Shown here: piece by piece, positions 34,404 to 45,017 of the stretch | How the letters are laid out: the number at the start of each line of letters is the position of its first letter | Numbering within the stretch: position 1 is the first letter of the stretch | Program-made: the position numbers and the translations under genes | Assembly: GCA_036936605.1 (NCBI GenBank) | Contig: JAUPFV010000001.1 | Span: forward strand, 119,978,771-120,042,770 | Length of the DNA stretch: 64,000 nt | DNA from: Limnanthes douglasii subsp. nivea | Lineage: Eukaryota; Streptophyta; Magnoliopsida; Brassicales; Limnanthaceae | Direction of reading: 5' to 3' | Notes under the pieces: model-generated | What the model was told of the DNA's origin: nothing | Seen by the model: only the letters and a program-made list of their open reading frames with translations | Database searches by the model: none

Positions 34404-35050
34404 GAAAGATTAAGTTTTTGAAACCCGGGTTTAATTTTATTTTGTAAAAATGGTTAGGGTTTGTATAAAGAAAGATTGAGAGGAGGAGATTGTGGTTATT
34501 TTTAGGGTTTGGTAGAGAGAGGATGTTGGTTATTTTAGTGCAAAAGGGTTTAAAGAAAAGAATGTAAAGAAAAGTTTGAAGGAAAGACTTTAAAGGCACG
34601 CGAGTAAGCAAACTCTTTTTACGTTTTTAGCTGCTTGCGTGAAGCAAACATGAGATGCAACTAGCAGCTCATATATATTTATATTTTTTCATTTATCTTC
34701 ATAAGGAAATACATATGGTCGATCTCTTTCTAAAAATGCTTTTTTTTGTACGACAAAAGGATCAATATATAGCGTTGCCAGATACACGAAGCTGGAGTAG
34801 AGAAATGCAGGAAAAATGTCTTTATTTTTTTATTTTCTAAAGTGGTATTCGATTTGTCAAAGTACACACATAAATATGTCTTTCAAAGTAACGTAAAGAA
34901 TTTTAGAAGCTTGAAATCTGTAAATGAGCCTCTATCCAGTGTTGCCATTTCGTGTTATGTCTGAATGACATAAGACGCTATAATTCTCTTTTCTATCTTT
35001 ATGCAATTCAAATATAATATTCAGAGTGACAACTAATCAGAAAATAACAT
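34404..35050. other. Upstream region of the LBD gene
   Basis: Probable 5' UTR and promoter of the minus-strand LBD gene. A TA-rich stretch (about 34668-34690) could hold a TATA box, but none is assigned. No TE homology was seen up to about 35050, where COP-C begins. Confidence 0.4.
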
Positions 35051-35065
35051 TTTCATTTTTTTTTT

Positions 35066-35330
35066 TCATATCCCCACAAACAAGGCAGAGAGAAACCAAT
35101 TAAGAACCAAATTATAGTGAGTGAGCGGCTTAGTGAAACTATCAGCAGTATGTTCATGCGATGATATATAGCGTATTTCAAGATGGATAAGACGCACATC
35201 AATTTCAATGTGTTTAGTTTTAAAGAAGACCGTATAAGAAGCAAGTGATTTCATCACGTAAATTTTCGCACGAAACAATTGGAGCTTGAGGAAGAAGAAT
35301 TCAAAGTTCTCGAAGAACATATTAAATCCA
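35066..35330 (-). pseudogene. COP-C RNase H C-terminus
   Basis: The minus strand reads KTKHIEIDVRLIHLEIRYIS, then SHEHTADSFTKPLTH, the end of copia RNase H (usual KTKHIEIDxHFIRE and EQxADIFTKPL). It is 84 codons with no break inside, followed by a stop. The upstream RNase H is in other frames. Confidence 0.85.
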
Positions 35331-35812
35331 CATTAGTTTAGCAATGAGGTTGTCTAAAGCTCGATACTACAAATTCGTACTAGACCTGGTAACCACTTCA
35401 TGTCTTTTAGAGGACTACAATATCAAAAAATCTATATAAAATACGCAATATCCTCCTACTGATCTCCATTCATCAGGAAAGCTCGTCCAATCGGCGTCAA
35501 GAGGCTCGTGAGGCACATCTTAGCAGATGACTTGATGTATAATACAAGGTCTTTCGCCCTGCATAAGTACCTTAATACATGTTTAACACACTATAAATTT
35601 ATGTTAGTATGAGATTTTAAGAATTTTAGAAATTTATTAACACCAAAGAATATGTCTGGTTTTATATGTAGTAAGTACTACAAAGAACCTAAAAGTGTTC
35701 TATATGGTGTAGGATCAGGAAGTAAGGTTCCATCAAGAAGATATGGAAGCTGACGTACAACCATTATAGTGGGACAAGATTTTGAGCTTATTCGAGCATT
35801 GAAAATAAGATC

Positions 35813-36340
35813 TTATGTATACCTTTGTGAGTTAGATATACTACAATGAAGTCCCTTGCAACCTCCATTTCTAAGGGAATAAATGGAGGTTTTCTCAATA
35901 TCCTTAAGCAAGAAAACTGCGTTAAGTTGAGTAATAAATATGTGTATAAAATTAGGTAGGTTTCTAGTAACTATAATGTTATCCACATTGACTAATAAGA
36001 TCATTGTCTTATGAGCAGTAACATGAAAGAACATAAAACTATCAGCTTTAGAATTCTAAACCCCCAACTGACTAGTACCTCACGCAACTTAAAATACCAG
36101 GCACAAGGTGTTTACTTTAGAACATAGATTGACTTGTTAGTTTAAATGCATGATGTGGTCTCATTGAGTCAACAAACCCTTGAGGCTTGGACATATAGAT
36201 TGTCTCACCTAGAGAATCAATTAAGAAAGCATTATTGATATCAAGGTGACGAATCAACCAATGATTAGACACAACAATATCTAAGATTAACCTTATAGTA
36301 GAAGCCTTAACCACATGGCTAAAGGTCTTCACCGGTGTCT
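35813..36340 (-). pseudogene. COP-C reverse transcriptase
   Basis: 36332-36117 reads TFSHVVKASTIRLILDI, then LDINNAFLIDSLGETIYMSK and PQGFVDSMRPHHAFKL. 36034-35813 reads TILLVNVDNIIVTRN, where YVDD has become NVDN, followed by FITQLNAVFLLKDIEKT. The middle (SLYGLKQ) is frame-broken. Loss of the catalytic Asp shows it is dead. Confidence 0.88.
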
Positions 36341-36572
36341 ATACAAACGACATTTGTACCTTTGAATTGACCCTCAACAACATATTTAATCATGTAGACA
36401 CACTTAAAACCAACCAACTTCATAGTAGGTAACCAATATGCCAAAATCCAATTTTTGTTGGACTGTAAGGCTTATAAATTTGTGTCCATACATCCAGCCA
36501 GTTAAAGTCAGACTTTAACTACCTCTAGTAGTTGGTTCTTTAAGTAGACCCTTAGAAGTTGTTGTAAGTCCG

Positions 36573-37026
36573 CTAAATATACTTTTGGGTTTTGAGATAC
36601 TAGATTTTCCTTTGGTGTTCATAAGATTTAGATTAGTAATAGGTAGTAAGTTTATCCTAGATACTCTTAAAGATGAGTTAGTAAGAACGACATGATCAAT
36701 GTGAAGTTTGAGTGAATTAGGTATAGTATCTTGTCTCAAATGTGTAATAGTTTGAGAAGAAATAAAAACCTCTTGACTGATTAGGTTGGCTGAAGGCCAC
36801 TAAATATACATTTGGGTTTTGAGATACTAATTTTTCCTATGGTATTCATAGGATTGAGATTAATAATAGTTAGTAAGTTTATCATAGATACTCTTAAAGC
36901 TGAGTTAGTAGGAAGGACATGATCAATGTGAAGTTTGAGTGAATAAGGTATAGTATATTGTCTAGAATGTGTAATAGTTTGAGAATAAATAAAAAGATTG
37001 TGACTGATTAGGTAGGCCTATTGAAG
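36573..37026. repeat. Tandem duplication, about 227-bp unit, in COP-C
   Basis: ctaaatatac...tgactgattaggt occurs at about 36573-36799 and again at about 36800-37026, collinear throughout at high but imperfect identity. It lies between RT and integrase coding remnants. Confidence 0.85.
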
Positions 37027-37900
37027 GCTAATCAATAACATGATTTTTCGTTTATGTCTGTAATGCATGACAATGAGTTGGAGTTGGAGAACAATGACCA
37101 CGTGGAGCAGAAAATGATGGCGCGCTTTGCAAGATCGTAAGACAATATCCAAGAAACTAACTACCTCTAGTAGTCTTAGGTAAACTCTAGTAGTCACGAG
37201 TATGAAAGCTATTGAACCACCCTGAAAATATACTATACATATAAGACGGATTAGGAGCATATTATAGAAAAAATTTAGTACGCGAAAACTATGCCGCATT
37301 AAAACAACATTCCTAAAAATATAGACTTTGCCAGATGGTTCCAAACACTTATGATTTTTGAACATCAAAATAGCCTATAAATACACACTTAATAGAGTGA
37401 TACTGAAATTTATATTTTTGAAATGATCCTAAACAATGATAGCAAGAATACCCAAATACTTTTAAAATGAGTAATTAGGTTTCTTACAACATATATTTTC
37501 ATAAGGAGATTTGTACTGCAGTACAATAGTTAGGAGCTTATTGATAATATATAATGTAGTAGTAAATGCATTAAACCAGAAGGAAAAACATAGTTGAGAC
37601 TAAGCCATGAGTTTAAGGCAAGTCTCAACTAGATGTCTATGTTTTCTCTCTGCCATACCATTTTGGGAAGAAATATAAGGACATGAATGCCTTACTTATA
37701 TTCCAGACTGAGTGGTGTGGGTTACAAAGAACTGGTATTCCCCACCATCATGAGTCTATAATACTTTAATTTTTTTCATTCAAATTCACCTCAACCATTT
37801 TTTGATAATGTATAAAAGTTTTTAGCCCATCACTTTTATTTTTCAGTGGATAAATCCATGAGAACCTTGAGAAATCGTCTAAAACAAAATATAATATTTG
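37018..37900 (-). pseudogene. COP-C integrase region, decayed
   Basis: The minus strand between RT and the protease, with one longer open stretch (37368-37018). It is placed as integrase by order, and by a core-like stretch near 37800-37880. Catalytic residues could not be assigned with confidence. Confidence 0.45.
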
Positions 37901-38329
37901 AAGAAAAAAATTAGTTGAGATTGGAGCATGCCAAAGGTCTATATGAATAAGATATAATACATTAGTTGCATGAGAATTAGAAATATGATATGGAATGTTG
38001 TGTGATTTTCTAAGCTAGTAGTTGTGATAAAATATAGATTCTTTATTAATACCATTTATAACATTATGTTGTCTAAGATATTTTTATAAAAATTACAAGG
38101 AAGGATAGCATAGCCTCATATGCCAGCCCTTTATTTTTTACACATAAAATATGTTACCTAAAATAGATTCTGGGACTAGAATCTTACAACTTAAGTGACT
38201 TCTCAATGCAATAGAGTCCTTCTTTCAATGTCCTTAAAGGATTTGACATAAGCTAGATTGGTTGATATTAATTAAGAAATTGAAAGTATGTTTTTTTGAA
38301 ATAGTTGGAATATATAAAATGTTTATAAA

Positions 38330-39400
38330 AGCTAATTGTTTATTATCAACGATATAATTATAGAGTTACCAAAATTTTCAATTACGCAGTTCTGACCATT
38401 ACCAACTTTGACGGATACCTTACCTTCATAATGAACCTTTTGACTTATTAAGCTTGGTTTGTGAGTAATATAGTGTGTTGCTCCATAATGAGCAACCATG
38501 TTTTATTATTATTTGGCTCTTAATTTACCAAAAAAGCACTTGAATCCGATTGACTTGTATTCTGTTGTTGTTGTTCACCATATATAAAGCCATATTATTA
38601 CGATCATCCCTGTAATAATATGTTATAGCAGCATGACCAAAAGTATCATAAATCTGGCAAATTGGTCCATTTGGAGAGTGTCTACCTCCACGTCCCTTGT
38701 AAGTATTACTATAAATTCATTTATTATTATACTTATTACTTCCTCTATTGACACCATCGTGGCCTCTAGGATAGGATTTTTGGCATATAGTATAGGTATT
38801 ATTTTTATTACGACCTTGTGACTTTTTTCCCGTTCTGTTTGAATTGCTATTGGTAGATGTCAAAGTAAGATTAACTATAATAGATTGTAGACTAAATAGC
38901 TGATCTAATCTAATTTAAAACGTTAGCAGTGAAGTTTGTAGATCAACCCAATTTATAATTTTTTTGTATACTAGACTCGCGACTATAGGAGTGTAGTCTA
39001 AGTCTAGGCCAACAAAGAATTGGGAGACTAAGTCATCAATGGTGACACTGTACCCGACTAATACTAAGTTATCAATATAGATTTCATCTTTTCCAGATAA
39101 TCCTTCATGGTTTGTCCTCTCTTTCTGGAACTCAATCTTATAATAAGTGACTTTGGCTCTAGTTCACGAGTTAGAGATCCATGTTAAGGCATCCCACAAT
39201 TCCTTAACAAGTTATAGATCTAGCAAATCAGCTGCTATTTCAAAGGATATAGTGGTGAACAACCACCCTAGCAAGAATTGGTCTGTAAAGTACCATTCTT
39301 CATACGTAAGATTTTGTATTATGTTACCAATAGAGCCAGAAACAACCTTTGGAGGATATAGTGATTCACCTAAAATATGACCAAAGTAGGAAATTAGTTA
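38330..39400 (-). pseudogene. COP-C gag and protease remnants
   Basis: Near 38600-38670 the minus strand reads PICQIYDTFGHAAITYYYR, a CCHC knuckle whose second and last Cys are now Tyr. Near 38430-38510 a HYGATHYIT-like string occupies the place of the protease DSGASHH motif. An Asn/Gly-rich linker precedes the knuckle, as in many copia Gags. Stops occur throughout. Confidence 0.6.
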
Positions 39401-39537
39401 TGTATAGCTTAATGATGTTCTTGTCACCTATTTAAGCAATCATATACTTGTTGTTCACATTCATGTCAGGTTGAGGACATTATAATGCACTTTTTTTGGA
39501 GCTCAGGGCCAAAGAGGTGGCGTTTTTCATGGATTTG

Positions 39538-39550
39538 GCTCTGATACCAA
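39538..39550 (-). other. COP-C primer-binding site
   Basis: Minus strand tggtatcagagcc, an exact match to the initiator-Met tRNA 3' end complement. Confidence 0.85.
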
Positions 39551-39900
39551 GTCGAAGAAAATGAAACTAAGTAGAGAGAAGAAGAAAGATTTGAGAATTT
39601 ATGTGACATTTTTTAACCACTCAACAATTTTCAGGTGTATCAAATATAGAATAATGTTGAGTTTGTTAGCTTATAACAAACTTTTTTATTTATCATATAA
39701 TTTATTAATTAATTTATTTAGTCAATATACACTACATTACTCAGTTTTTTAGATTATTTAGACTTGGGCTTGCATACCATGAGCCACATCGACTCGATCT
39801 ACACCTTAGAGACCCATCACAACTTAAGATATCAACATAACACGTATGTCTAGCTCGAGCTACTTCTTCACTACAAGTACCTTATTTTTCTTATCCAATA
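39551..39900 (-). repeat. COP-C 5' LTR (probable)
   Basis: Sequence directly outside the primer-binding site. The outer end is not resolved because no second LTR was recognised. Confidence 0.4.
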
Positions 39901-40429
39901 CTTTGCTTCAAAACAACATTTCTATTATTTATCTTCACACAACTAAGCAAGGACTTCCAAATTGATATGTTTTCTACCAATACGTGTATGAAACCTTAAA
40001 AATTATTTCTAGGGTTTTAATTTTTTGAAAGTTTGATTGAACATAGTGACAGTGAAACAATATAGTTGTAAAAGATATTTGTGACGAGTAGATACGTATT
40101 AAAATGAGCAACGTAATATGTTGTATGTTGTATGTTTCAAGACACAACACAATTTGATACATGTTCACCACTAGAATACATACATTTTACTAGTATATTG
40201 ACATATATTATTATGTCAAGTAACTAGGACTTATCTAAGCCCGACAAAATATAGTTGGTAGTAGGAATTTTTTGCCAACAACTCATAATTTTTCACCAAA
40301 TTTATAAATTTTAAGGATGTTATCACCACGGAAAAAAGGTTAAATTCTCTATTAGTAACATGATGAATCACCATGGCATCCAGGCTCATTATCAGTGAGA
40401 CACACAACAAAAATTTATGTAAGGGTATT
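39901..40429. other. AT-rich spacer, no gene recognised
   Basis: No motifs were seen. It may include the rest of the COP-C LTR and the 5' part of COP-D. Confidence 0.4.
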
Positions 40430-42225
40430 TAACCATTGTTTGTTAGGAAGAGTCGTGTTGCATATCATCACAAGCACAAACCATTATATCATTTCTATCA
40501 ATATTTCATATTGAAAGGGTTTTTTAGAGACGTTATGTTAGTTTTAAAGAATGTTTTAAAACCTGTGTATAATTTAGATGTTTGGGAGACCAAATCACCA
40601 ACAAATAATTTCCATATAATTTTCTAGATACATCTATATCTATTTTCTTAAGCACAAAGATAAAGCCTTTAATACGTTTAATAATTGTAAAGTTGATATT
40701 CAAAATCAATTAGACACTATGATTAAAATACTGCATATTGATAGTAGAATAATATATATCAAATGAGTTCTATATATTTTGAAAAAGGTGCAAGACAATA
40801 AATCAATTTGTGGAGTCCTTAGTGTTATAAATAAATGGATTGTTTGAGCAAAAATATAACCTTAATTAAAAGGTATACTATCATGTTAGTTAATTTTAAG
40901 TTGCATATAAACTTTCGGGGAGAGGTTGTTTTAACGACGTATCATATTATTAAAAACTGAAATATTTCCATACAAGTTATGGAATGAAAAAATACATATA
41001 TTGGTTATTCCAAAGTGTAATGTTTACCTTTACTTTTCTAAAAATATAATCAAAATGAGATTAAGATTGAGTGCATAACCCATAAGACGTATTTTGTATA
41101 ATATACAAAAAATAACAAAATTTATAAGTTGTTAGCTTTGGATTCTAACGTGTTTACAAAATCTAGAGTAACAAAATTCTTTGAGTCCAAAATATATAAT
41201 GATAATCAACTTAAACAGTTGTTAAAAACAAATATATGACTTAACAAGAAGTAACATTGGTTATAGAGTAAGCATGTAGGCTTCATAAGAGTCAAAGGAA
41301 GAAAGCATAAAGTTCTAAATTTTGATGAGATACAATCTTGAATGATTTTTTCACTTACTATAAGAAAGTTGTGAGTAAATCAAATGGAAAATTCTGGCTT
41401 TGTTAATTTTGGAGACAATCCTAAACAATGCAAACATACAATATAGATTTTATATTTTAAAAATAGGTCATACATAGCGAGATGGATTCAATAATGTATA
41501 ATCACACTTGAAATTGGTTGATTTACTTTCAAGTTTAAGATTGATTGGTTGTAAGTGAATTTTTTTTAAGAAACGTCAAACATACGATATCATTCACACA
41601 TTAAAACCAAATTAATAGCTAAAGGATTTTGACACAAAAAAGAATATATTATTTTGACATATGTGCCTCGATTGCAGCAATTATAAACATGAGATTATTT
41701 TTTCAATCTCATCGGGTATGATATTAAGATCATCATTGTATATCAGAATGAAATTGTAAAATTAAGATCTCGGTAAGGAGGTCAGAATGTGTCTATACAT
41801 GGATGACTTTCTTATCTTATATAACAAGTTCAGAAGGATTGTCTAATAAAGAACTCTATGTTTTTTACGTAAAAAATTAAAAAATATATTTAAAAAATAT
41901 TATCTAAAATAAAAAATTGAAATAATGAGTGTTATGTACTTAGTCAATTTTACTACATTGAAAAAGTACTTTATAAGTTCTATCATTTCAAAAATAAAAG
42001 AATGAGTGCATCTGTGATATTAGTTAGTTAAATCATTTCAAAATTTATAAAGCAAGTACACCATTTGAACACTTGATAAGTTTAATCCTAATTTAATTAT
42101 TTCCAAATTAAAGAAATCAGTGCACCATCTAACTAGATGAGACAACAACTCTTAAAATGATACATTATACATTATGATAATCCAACTTGAATGTAATAAA
42201 CATCTAGACATTAAATTTTTGAATG
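40430..42225 (+). pseudogene. COP-D: decayed Ty1/copia integrase-RT, interrupted by TAT-2
   Basis: The plus strand shows copia blocks in order. Integrase core FLKHKDKAFNTFNNCKVDIQ, then NQLDTMIKILHIDS, is near 40640-40755. The post-integrase linker FLALDSNVFTKSRVTKFFES is near 41130-41195. The RT start (DSIMYNHTW and YFDICAS) is near 41490-41680. CLYMDDFLILYN, corresponding to the YVDD motif, is near 41790-41830. A SQFYYIEKVLYKF-like segment is near 41940-41990. Stops and shifts are frequent. The sequence runs to the AGTTA duplication of TAT-2. Continuation on the far side (after 51413) was not recognised. Confidence 0.7.
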
Positions 42226-42230
42226 AGTTA
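42226..42230. repeat. Left target-site duplication of TAT-2 (AGTTA)
   Basis: agtta precedes the LTR start and recurs at 51409-51413. Confidence 0.95.
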
Positions 42231-42602
42231 TGATGAGTCCGAATTCAGCATGCTCCCCGAACAAGGGCAGATCGGTCAAGTCTCTCCGAAAACCGGACAG
42301 TTTACAGGGACAGGGATTGAATAGGTCACTTGGACCGGACAGATTTCTGTGAACACTATGAACTTAAGGCAGTTCGAACTATGACAAAAGTACTAAAAAA
42401 CCTAAACACCACACTATAAATACCCAACCACCTGCATTAACTATGGGTAATGAGTATTAACTGTTACCCAGCTGCTTAATCATCTCTCTACTCTCTACAC
42501 TAATCATTAAACACCCACATACCACCGTTAAACACCCTCACACCACCTTGAAACTCCACTTGAAATTACCAGCCTACCCTCAGGCAATTATAATCCTCAC
42601 CA
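42231..42602 (+). repeat. TAT-2 5' LTR (372 bp, internally deleted)
   Basis: TGATGAGTCC...CTCACCA. Compared with TAT-1 it lacks the segment between cctaaacac and the TATA region (near 42410). The 3' LTR still retains part of that segment (ccataagggcccaaac). Confidence 0.92.
42415..42422 (+). promoter_or_regulatory. TATA box of TAT-2 5' LTR
   Basis: tataaata, aligned with the TAT-1 TATA box. The deletion just upstream brings U3 sequences about 115 bp closer. Confidence 0.65.
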
Positions 42603-42605
42603 AAT

Positions 42606-42622
42606 TGGCGACCACAGTGGGA
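42606..42622 (+). other. TAT-2 primer-binding site
   Basis: tggcgaccacagtggga, one base different from TAT-1, three bases after the LTR. Confidence 0.7.
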
Positions 42623-42674
42623 GGCGACGGTGCCTGAATCAAGCATTCAAAACCAGCTAGAAAACTCTGTCTGA

Positions 42675-45017
42675 ATGAATCCGGACAATCCAGAAGTACC
42701 ACCAGCTCTGCTCGAAGTGGTGGGAGAGAATGATGAGTACACTGTCGAAGAGCGTGACAGGTTGAGGGGTGAAATAGAAGCTCTGAGGGCCGAAAAGGCC
42801 AAGATGGGCGTGAAAGGGAAGTCCAAAGCATCAGTTGCCCATCACACCGACAACCCCAGAGAGCCTGAGGCTTCAAAAACTCATGTGAGCACCAAAAAGA
42901 CACATGTCAGTTCTAAAAAGTCTCACCGGTCCAAGCCAGTGGAGAGTTCTGACTCAAGTTCAGAATCTTCAGATAGCTCTTCGGACAGCGAGGGAAATGA
43001 AAAATCTTTGTCCTCTAGCAGTGATGAGGGTCGAACCAGGAAAAAGCAAAAGCAAGTTAAGAAATATTCGGGAAAAAGAGACCACCATGGAAGAATGAAA
43101 AGGCACATTGGTAAGGGATCATCTCATAGCCGGAGGCATGTGGACCGGATGCTGATGGATCCCTTTGCTTTCCACGATGAGCCAGGTATCTTTGCAACTC
43201 CCAATGAGGATACTGTGTTCAGTCGTGGAAGGAATTGGAGGCAGTCTTCACTGTCTTCTAAAATCCTGTTCGGAAACCTCCCCAAGAGGTTTGATAGCAC
43301 TAAAATGGAGAAGTACGATGGCAGTACTGATCCGGACAATCATCTGGAGCAATTCAAGAACTTCATGATGAACTTTGATGACGATGATAAACTACTGTGT
43401 AGGGCATTTTCCCAGTCATTTACGGGGAGTGCTCTGAAATGGTACAACAGCCTGCCTCAGGGTTGTATTAAAGATTTTGATACGTTTTGGGTGGCCTTTC
43501 GAAGGCAGTTTGTAGGGAGTAAGGAGCTGAAGGGCAATGGAGACACAATAATCCATTGTGCCCAGGAGCCAAATGAGTCCTTGAAAGAATACATAAGTCG
43601 TTTTGTGAACACAAAGAATGGGTTGGCTGATTGCTTCAAACAAGTGGCAATAGCATCCCTAAGGCAAGGTTTGAACCCATGCAATCTGGCCGATTCGGTG
43701 ACCAAAAAGAAGGCTATGACCTGGGGAGGATTGCTAAATCAAGTTGGCAAGCAAATAAACATTGATGAAACAAATAAAACCAGGGTGCACAGACAGGTGA
43801 GGTCCACCCCAGTGGCACCAACTCCAAATCAAAACCAGTCCGGGAACAAAGCAAGAGAAACCAGACAGGGGTATGGTAGGGCAAAAGCTCAGTCTCACCC
43901 AGATGCTCCTGCTCAAAGTCAACAATCTAGAAACAAAAGAGGGCCATGGGTCCAACCGGAGTGGTTCGCAGAGTTAAAAGAAAGTGTGGCCACTATCTTT
44001 GATAAAACAAAAGATGAGGTACATTACCGGAGACCAGCAACTTTGCAGTCTCCTAGAGAGCATCGTAACAACTCCTTTTGCCAATATCACAATGATATTG
44101 GCCATACCACTGATGATTTCATAGCACTGAAGCAAGAAGTTCAAAACCTGATTGAAAGGGGGAAGTTGGGAGCATACGTTAAAAGAAGAGGAGGCAACAG
44201 GCCTGACAATACTCACCGGGTTGGTCCAAGTAATGCTGCCCCGGAGGGGGCCATGGTTATAGTTGAAAGGTTCGATGTGGACTCTGAGTACTTGGATCCT
44301 GATCCAACTCGAAACATGGTGGGTGCTATAGAGGAATGTTCTAGGTCGGTCTCCGGGCTCATTAAATTCTTTGAGTCACTTACAATTTTCGGAGGGGACA
44401 CTATGACAGCTCCTACTGCTTCTTCGAGAAAGAGGCATGTTCATAATTTATCCTCCCAACTAGAAGGAGGCATGGCATCTTATCAGTCACCAAACTCATT
44501 CCCCTTCATTGTCTTTGATGAGGATGATTTGAGAGACATTGCTGGCCCTCATGAGGATGCTGTTGTCATAGGGGCCTCTATAGGGGGCAATGAAATAAGG
44601 CGAATTTTGGTGGATACTGGAAGCTCAGCCAATATCATTTTCCTAACCACTTATAAGAAAATGAAAAATCCAGCTGTGATTCAAAAGTCGGACAGGTCAA
44701 TCGTGGGCTTCACGGGCAGCTCAGCTGATGTGATCGGAGAATTCGAAGAAGAGGTGTTATTGGGCAGGGGCCCTTTCAAGAAGATGGTTAGAATACTCTT
44801 TATTGTGGTGGATTGCCCCACTTGCTATAATGCTATTCTAGGGAGGTCTTGGCTCTCTAGGATGCATGCAGTGGCTTCAACAGTCCACCATTGCTTAAAG
44901 TATGCTGTTCAGGGACAAGTTGGGGTTGTCCGGAGCAGCCAAAAGATTGCAAGAGAATGCTATGCCACTTCCCTGGCTCCCCGAACGCTGGGGGCAGTCC
45001 GAATAAATGATCAATAG
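42675..45017 (+). CDS. TAT-2 gag-protease, open, ending in a conserved UAG
   Basis: 780 residues. The N-terminal half is Lys/Ser-rich, with a tract of Ser and Asp near residues 95-120. The retrotransposon Gag core has WYNSLPQGCIKDFDTFW and NESLKEYISRF (about residues 255-315). The knuckle-like CQYHNDIGHTTDDF is at 469-482; its last ligand is Phe here but Cys in TAT-1. The aspartic protease motif DTGSSAN begins at 647. Gag packages the RNA and protease matures the particle. ATG 42675 is the first in frame after the leader. The stop at 45015-45017 reads CAA UAG CAG UUU, and the frame stays open after it. A fusion Gag-Pro-Pol by readthrough, or removal of the stop by splicing, is inferred. Confidence 0.93.
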   Translation: MNPDNPEVPPALLEVVGENDEYTVEERDRLRGEIEALRAEKAKMGVKGKSKASVAHHTDNPREPEASKTHVSTKKTHVSSKKSHRSKPVESSDSSSESSDSSSDSEGNEKSLSSSSDEGRTRKKQKQVKKYSGKRDHHGRMKRHIGKGSSHSRRHVDRMLMDPFAFHDEPGIFATPNEDTVFSRGRNWRQSSLSSKILFGNLPKRFDSTKMEKYDGSTDPDNHLEQFKNFMMNFDDDDKLLCRAFSQSFTGSALKWYNSLPQGCIKDFDTFWVAFRRQFVGSKELKGNGDTIIHCAQEPNESLKEYISRFVNTKNGLADCFKQVAIASLRQGLNPCNLADSVTKKKAMTWGGLLNQVGKQINIDETNKTRVHRQVRSTPVAPTPNQNQSGNKARETRQGYGRAKAQSHPDAPAQSQQSRNKRGPWVQPEWFAELKESVATIFDKTKDEVHYRRPATLQSPREHRNNSFCQYHNDIGHTTDDFIALKQEVQNLIERGKLGAYVKRRGGNRPDNTHRVGPSNAAPEGAMVIVERFDVDSEYLDPDPTRNMVGAIEECSRSVSGLIKFFESLTIFGGDTMTAPTASSRKRHVHNLSSQLEGGMASYQSPNSFPFIVFDEDDLRDIAGPHEDAVVIGASIGGNEIRRILVDTGSSANIIFLTTYKKMKNPAVIQKSDRSIVGFTGSSADVIGEFEEEVLLGRGPFKKMVRILFIVVDCPTCYNAILGRSWLSRMHAVASTVHHCLKYAVQGQVGVVRSSQKIARECYATSLAPRTLGAVRINDQ

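Larger units (their letters stand above)
35051..39900 (-). mobile_element. COP-C: Ty1/copia element, decayed
   Basis: The minus-strand order of primer-binding site (39538-39550), gag-protease (39400-38330), integrase (37900-37018), RT (36340-35813) and RNase H (35330-35066) is a full copia layout. The right LTR begins at about 39551. A matching left LTR was not recognised. It starts about 650 bp upstream of the LBD start codon. Confidence 0.8.
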
